A stretch of DNA of 64,000 nt from Manduca sexta (taxonomy: Eukaryota > Arthropoda > Insecta > Lepidoptera > Sphingidae): NCBI RefSeq assembly GCF_014839805.1, contig NC_051129.1, positions 13,458,920 through 13,522,919 on the forward strand. The letters are read 5' to 3'. Below, one piece after another: positions 58,869-64,000 of this stretch. Every line of letters begins with the position of its first letter. Within the stretch, counting starts at the first letter, position 1. Below the pieces are notes generated by a model, which worked only from the letters and a program-made list of their open reading frames with translations, ran no database searches and was not told the origin of the DNA. A program made the position numbers and the translations under genes.

Positions 58869-59742
58869 CTGAAATTATTAATTATATTAGTATGAACGAA
58901 AAAGGAAAAAGAAAAAAAAAAACAAAATTGCACCATGCAAAGATGGGAATGCAAGCTGTGAATTGAAAAATGATCCCGGTCAAAAAACCATGCAGCATGC
59001 CGTTGTTAAGGAACATAATACTTTCTACTCACTTACCTAAACGAACAGTTCACTAAAACACAGTAAAACAGGCGGGGATAAAATGTCCGTTAAAAGCAAG
59101 GAAAACACAGTTACATATAGTATATCTATATTTAAACTTTTCTAACCAAGTAAACCCAAATATATTCATATAAAAATCACACTAAACAATTACCTATTTT
59201 TTCCAATAACATTAACAAACAATGTTTATGTTTTTCATCTTGCAACATAGTGGTAAATAGCATGTCGGTCAACAGTTCCGCTAAGCTGATGACCGCATGT
59301 TGTAACAACGTAATATAAACACCCCTTTATATATCATCACGTTAAAACACTAATACTGACTTTGGTCAAATAGCTTTGTATATACTAGGTTAACAAATAA
59401 CGTATATTAAAAATCAACAGTCGAATAAATTAGTCGTGAAAATTATTGCCTTTGAATATCATTATAAATATCTTTTTTACAAATTTTGAACACATATTTT
59501 GACATGCGAAATATCGTGGTATATATAAAGTACGTCACTAAACTACAGGTAACATTGTAGGCACATGATGAGCTTTTCTCTAATTATAATAAAAGGAAGA
59601 TAATTCTGAACATTAATAGATGGAAACACTTATCAAATATCAGATATGTAGTATAGAATATCAACACTAGCAAGTTTTATACGAGATAAACCTTTTTGAA
59701 ACACTATCGATAAAACGAAACTAGAAGGTGAAACCATGAAAT

Positions 59743-59907
59743 TTATCGGTGGAGTTTTTTGTTTCTAATGTCCAGAATTATTCTCCTGATTACCTCAAAA
59801 TGCACGGGAGCAGTTCTGAGCAGCCGCTGCCTCCCATCCACTGAAGTACAGTTATTCAGAAGTAATCTTGTCAAGTCCCTTTTCACTTGCAACTCCACAG
59901 TAAACAT
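59743..59907 (-). CDS. Unrecognised small frame; possible lola terminal exon or microprotein
   Basis: ATG at 59907 to TAA at 59743 gives 54 aa (MFTVELQVKRDLTRLLLNN, CTSVDGRQRLLRTAPVHFEV, IRRIILDIRNKKLHR). Inside it, ACTTCAG|TGGATGG at 59840 offers an acceptor in the same phase as the lola terminal exons, giving DGRQRLLRTAPVHFEV onward. Local GC is raised. The peptide is basic and amphipathic with no zinc ligands. I do not recognise it. Confidence 0.4.
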   Translation of the reverse strand: MFTVELQVKRDLTRLLLNNCTSVDGRQRLLRTAPVHFEVIRRIILDIRNKKLHR

Positions 59908-61006
59908 TGTGTTTCATTAATGTTCCCTTCTTCATTGTGGATAAATGGTGACTCAGTTTTCACTTCATAGATTATTTTTGAATAACCTTTTTATTAATAT
60001 CCTACAGGATAAAGTGAATTATTTTTAAAGATATATCTTGCCCATTTATGTGTCTAACACCAATAATAATATTTTGGTTCAATTCATGAGTTGTATAACT
60101 CTGTGGGCTGGATCTTTTAATATCAATTCACTTATCTTTAGGATTTACAATATTACAACTTAATGTGGCCGTATGGCTCTTAATTATCCTAATAAATAAA
60201 CAACATTAAAATAACATAAACTTTGGGTTTGCTACAAAAAATAAAACAAATTAGGAAGACAAGGTAATGGTCCCTTATACTTAAATAGAAAAACCAAGAT
60301 TAATAAATTACAAACAAGAACAATAACTAGGTAGAGATGGGAAGACTATGCTATGACCTCCAACATTGTTAAACATTCTACCCGTGGTGGATAACAGTTA
60401 TTAAATAAAACCTGCAAAACAGGTTCATTATTAAATATCAACTAATTACACCTTAATATCATTGCACTAAATAATTTTGGAATTATTCCTCATGAGGAAT
60501 GATAGGTAATTAAAACTAAGCAAATTCGAGATAAAAGGAAATAGCTTCGAATGACTTTAAATGGATCAATCTGCCGATTCAGTGGGTCTGCGAAGAATGT
60601 GAATTCTATTAGTAATAGCAGACCCTTGTTAACTGAGACGCCACACTCAAGTGGTGCTCATTGTCCACGCGAACAATGCATTTGTGGACAAACTACACAT
60701 CAGCGCGATTTGAAGACAATTTTTTTTGTTGTAAATAATTCTATAAATATTTGACCTTAGGTCATATTTCCTCTGAATAAAATACTTAGGGTCAGTCTTA
60801 ACTACCGCAATAAACTCTAAAACAAAAAAAAACAACAAAATTATTTCTAATGCCGTTAGGGAATGTGCACATTACAAACTACTCGTTTAGTGTATATTAA
60901 AATATCGTCAACAAAAAATATTTTAAATATAAATAAAAATATATTGCAGTACCGATTTGGTTAGGTATCTACTTTGGTGTATAGTACTCGGTGTCGGCAC
61001 GCCGCC
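59908..61006. other. Spacer between lola-type exons
   Basis: AT-rich intron or 3' UTR of exon D; no supported feature. Confidence 0.4.
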
Positions 61007-61677
61007 CTAGATGGAGGTCTTCTTGTTGCGCCGCACCTTGTTGGTGGCGTACATGTACCACTCGGCGCTGTGGTGCTTGCGGATGTGGACGCCGAGGTTG
61101 CCGCGCTGCTTGGCGCGGTAGGAGCAGTAGGGGCACTGGTGCGCAGGCGCCTTGCCGCCGCACTCCACGTTCTCGTGGCGCCGCAGCGTGGACTTCCAGC
61201 GGTAGCGCTTGCCGCAGTGCCGGCATTCGAACTGGCGGCTGGCGTCGTCGGAGCTGTTGCCGCCCGCCTCGCGCTTGTACAGGCACTTGGGCTCGGGCTT
61301 CACCTCGAACTCGGCGGGCAGCGCGCCGTGCTCGTAGAACGCGTCGCCCTCCTCGGGCAGCACGATGTCGTCCGTGTCGTCATACTCGCCGTCCGACTCC
61401 TGCTCCTCCTGCTTGCCGGCCAGCTGCACCGTGTTGTTGTTCTGTATGAACGCCTGCTGCAGCAGGTGCGCCTTTATGTTGTCCGGGATGGCGGTGAGCG
61501 AGTCTATCTGCAGTTTGGGCAGGTGCAGCTGTGCAGGGTACGGGGTGAGCTCTTTGCCGCCTGTCGGCTTGATGTTAGTGAGCTGTATGCAGGGGGGCAC
61601 CAGCGAGGCGAGCGACTGCGACTGCACCGACAGTAGCGACAGCAGCGCCGACGGCAGCTGACTATCCTTGTGCGATT
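61007..61677 (-). CDS. lola: lola-type alternative 3'-terminal exon D (zinc-finger pair)
   Basis: Acceptor CGCATTTCAG|AATCG, shared phase; stop TAG at 61007. It is the longest tail, about 222 residues. A leader rich in Ser/Leu then Glu/Asp (KQEEQESDGEYDDTDDIVLP) is followed by C2HC finger CRHCGKRYRWKSTLRRH ending at Cys of VEC, and C2H2 finger CPYCSYRAKQRGNLGVH with HH, then EWYMYATNKVRRNKKTSI. GC-rich with strong third-position bias. Confidence 0.92.
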
Positions 61678-62136
61678 CTGAAATGCGACACATTGAGGGT
61701 ATTGCAAATAATAAAACAAGCGCGACTACGTACGAAATCGTTGTTAATACTACCAAAGGCTAAAATAAAATTAAGGAACCAAAGAAATGCGTTATAATAA
61801 TAAAAATATAAAAAAAATAATCTCTGTTAGAAATTATAAAAGGCGAAGCTTCTAAATTCATGCAGACATGCACAATCCAAATGACCGTACTCGTGAACTC
61901 ATCTTCCCATAACGATCGAGAACGGGCCCGGCACGGTCGGCGATAAATCAAACGCGGGCGAACTGCGAAAATCGTTTAATCTTTCAAAAAATATCAATTA
62001 CCAATACATACAAGTATACAAGGTTCATATAAAAATTGATGTAATTCGAATACCACAAAAAGGAAGATCTGGTAGTAGAGTAAGGCACTAGAGATAGTAT
62101 ATCATAACGTAATAAGGCACTGAGACGGCGCGGCGG
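61678..62136. other. Spacer between lola-type exons D and E
   Basis: AT-rich; nothing recognised. Confidence 0.4.
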
Positions 62137-62684
62137 TCACTTGACGGCGAGCGCGCTCTGGTGGTGATCGGGGTGCTTCTTCTGGATGTGCTTCTTGAGC
62201 TCGTTGCGGCGGTGCTTGGAGTAGGCGCAGTGCGGGCACTTGTACTGCGGCTCGCGCCCGCACTCCAGCGTGACGTGGCGCACGAGGTTCTTGCGCGCGT
62301 TGTAGCTGCGCTGGCAGTTGGGGCACTTGTAGCCCTTGTCCGTCTTGTACTGCGCGCACGGCAGGTTCACGCGCTCGCTGCGCGGGAAGATGTTGTAGCG
62401 CGACTCGCGCGTGCCCGTCTCCTTCGCCTCCTTGACCTCCTTCGGCTCCTTGCTCTCCTCCTGCTTGGGCTCGGCCGCGGAGGGCTCCGGCGAGGACTTG
62501 GCCGCGGGCACGGGCGACTGTTTCTCTTTCCTCTGTCCCGGTCCCTGCTTATTCTCCTTGGTCTCCTCGAGGGCAGGCTTGGGCGACTTGACGTTCTGCA
62601 ATATCGCTAAGGTGGTGACTCTCGATTCTTCGGTAACGTTTTTACTACGCGTCGTGATCGTATGTCGCGGTGTCGGTTTTTTAC
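62137..62684 (-). CDS. lola: lola-type alternative 3'-terminal exon E (zinc-finger pair)
   Basis: Acceptor CTATTGCAG|GTAAAA, shared phase; stop TGA at 62137. About 181 residues: Thr/Lys leader, a highly charged Lys/Glu/Pro stretch (KQEESKEPKEVKEAKETG), C2HC finger CPNCQRSYNARKNLVRH ending at Cys of LEC, and C2H2 finger CPHCAYSKHRRNELKKH with KKH. Ends HHQSALAVK. Confidence 0.92.
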
Positions 62685-63127
62685 CTGCAATAGAAAATTA
62701 GATACAGTCCGATTTCCGTCTCATCTAGCGCAGTACAGACGTTCTCGTGCTGTTTGCGGAAATTAAAACAAAAATAATCCAAATAAAAATAAAATGTATT
62801 TAAAGAAAAAAGTACTAATAAAGTAACAACGAAATAGTAACTGGTTATGTGTACGACAAAAAAAAAAAACAATTTGTCTTACGAGTCATGATCATTAGAC
62901 TTTATAAACTTAACGATTGTAGTCTTTTATGAGAAACATAATTATTGGCACATACTATATGCGTAGAGATCAAAAATAACAAATTCGAGTTTTACTCGAT
63001 AATTAAATTGTTAACGATAGTCGTCTTAACAATTCATGTTTCAAATCAACTTAGGAAAGGCATCAAAAATCAACAAAAATAAAGAATCATAAAGAACAAA
63101 AACAAAATAAAAAAAATAAGCATTTCT
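62685..63127. other. Spacer between lola-type exons E and F
   Basis: AT-rich with a poly-A run near 62860; nothing recognised. Confidence 0.4.
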
Positions 63128-63537
63128 CTAGGTAGCTTGACGGTCCTTCCAGTTGGGATGTTTCTGGGCAATGTGCATAGTCAAGGTTTTTTTCTGAGAA
63201 TACTTTTTGTCGCATCTCTCGCAAGCGAACTGCGGCCCGGTGATGCATTCGTACTTTTCGTGTCTCAGTTTGTTCCTTCTGTACTTATATTGCTTTAGCT
63301 TGCAAATGGAGCACATGTAGCGTCTATCTTTGTCGCCGGTGTGGCCTCCGTACGACGTCCCGTACTCGCGCTTTCTCTTTGGACCTCTCTTATCTAATTT
63401 CTTTTTCAATGCTTTTTTCGCAGCCCACTCATCGCTTCCGTTATTCTCGATTTTAACATCGAAACTCTTAAGATAACCCCGGGTTAGTGGAAAAGGTGCT
63501 TTTGCGTACTTGTCGTAAATTAGTTCAGTGACTGTGT
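63128..63537 (-). CDS. lola: lola-type alternative 3'-terminal exon F (zinc-finger pair)
   Basis: Acceptor CATCTTGCAG|ACACAG, shared phase; stop TAG at 63128. About 136 residues: leader TVTELIYDKYAKAPFPLTRG, a Lys-rich basic stretch (KKALKKKLDKRGPKRKREYG, a likely nuclear localisation signal), first finger CSICKLKQYKYRRNKLRH ending at Cys of YEC with one extra residue in the loop, and C2H2 finger CERCDKKYSQKKTLTMH with QKH. Less GC-rich than C-E. Confidence 0.9.
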
Positions 63538-64000
63538 CTGCAAGATGAAATAATGAAAGCGAAAATAAATTATATATATACAAAGCAGTGGTCGGTTAGT
63601 GAACATAGATACATATGAAATGCAATCATGAAGAATGGATGAAGCCGGAGATATTTACACGAAGATGGAATGTTTTGTTAAAACACATGTTAGTAAATTG
63701 GGTGCTTTAGGTAGACGAGTTATGGAAATGTTTGGTTATAGATATTGTAAGAGAAGAAGCAAGAGATCAGGGATTGAAGCGACCAGCTAATAGTTGTTAT
63801 AATATTATTATTTTAAATAAACCGTCGATGTTTTCTACCTTTTCCATATATGTCACGATCGGACCCCAAAATTATTTTCGCGATAAAGATGTCGGCCTAA
63901 TTGATATCCTTTCCTTATTATTATGTACAAATCAAAGAAATGTATGTGTATTTTGTTGAAAAATGAAATGCGCATCCACTAGAACATATGAAAATATAAC
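63538..64000. other. Right-edge sequence, no feature recognised
   Basis: Presumed lola intron leading toward further terminal exons and the common BTB exons outside the window. Confidence 0.4.

Noticed and set aside
60974..61636. A 220-codon plus-strand frame rich in Val/Leu/Ala
   Set aside because: It is the antisense shadow of the GC-rich lola-type exon D, which has splice signals and zinc-finger motifs on the minus strand.
62161..62610. A 149-codon plus-strand frame
   Set aside because: Antisense of lola-type exon E; low-complexity composition.

Overview
This 64 kb window comes from an AT-rich animal genome, most probably a moth or butterfly. Coding sequence lies in short exons with GT..AG introns. 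The best conserved proteins (E(z), Lola-type zinc fingers, NUBP1, COX11) read like insect orthologs. The mobile elements are of kinds common in Lepidoptera: Helitrons with a CTAG end, tRNA-derived SINEs, and many short inverted-repeat elements. Base composition is sharply bimodal, with GC-rich exons in AT-rich introns and spacers. All gene models were assembled by eye from splice sites and reading phase. Layout, left to right: (1) the 5' part of an APLF-like DNA-repair gene (minus, runs off the left edge), head to head with a short PH-domain gene related to ORP10/11 (plus). (2) Two convergent COX6B-type genes: a diverged paralog (plus) and the canonical gene (minus). (3) A single-exon RS-rich protein with a TRIR-like C-terminus (minus), head to head with the 16-exon Polycomb methyltransferase gene E(z) (plus, 748 aa). 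(4) A dead LINE tail, then the sulfhydryl oxidase ALR/GFER (minus) and the Fe-S scaffold NUBP1 (minus, nine exons). A large NUBP1 intron holds a SINE and a PIF/Harbinger element that itself contains a Helitron. (5) A ten-exon tektin gene (plus), then COX11 (minus). (6) From 49.5 kb to the right edge, six alternative 3'-terminal exons of a lola-type BTB zinc-finger locus (minus). Each encodes a C2HC plus C2H2 finger pair, and each is entered in the same splice phase. The common BTB exons must lie beyond the right edge. Several genes share a mitochondrial or Fe-S theme. ALR reoxidises MIA40, the import receptor for twin-CX9C proteins such as COX6B. COX11 inserts copper into COX1, and NUBP1 builds cytosolic Fe-S clusters. 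E(z) and lola are chromatin and transcription regulators. Nothing here is an operon; proximity probably reflects compact gene packing with shared promoters. Three otherwise conserved genes (PH/ORP, E(z), ALR) each carry one single-base indel. This points to uncorrected sequence errors more than to gene death. The least explained signals are two possible zinc-finger-less terminal exons in the lola array (58825-58868 and 59743-59840), the RS/TRIR composite protein, and small tandem duplications that copied splice sites in E(z) and tektin.
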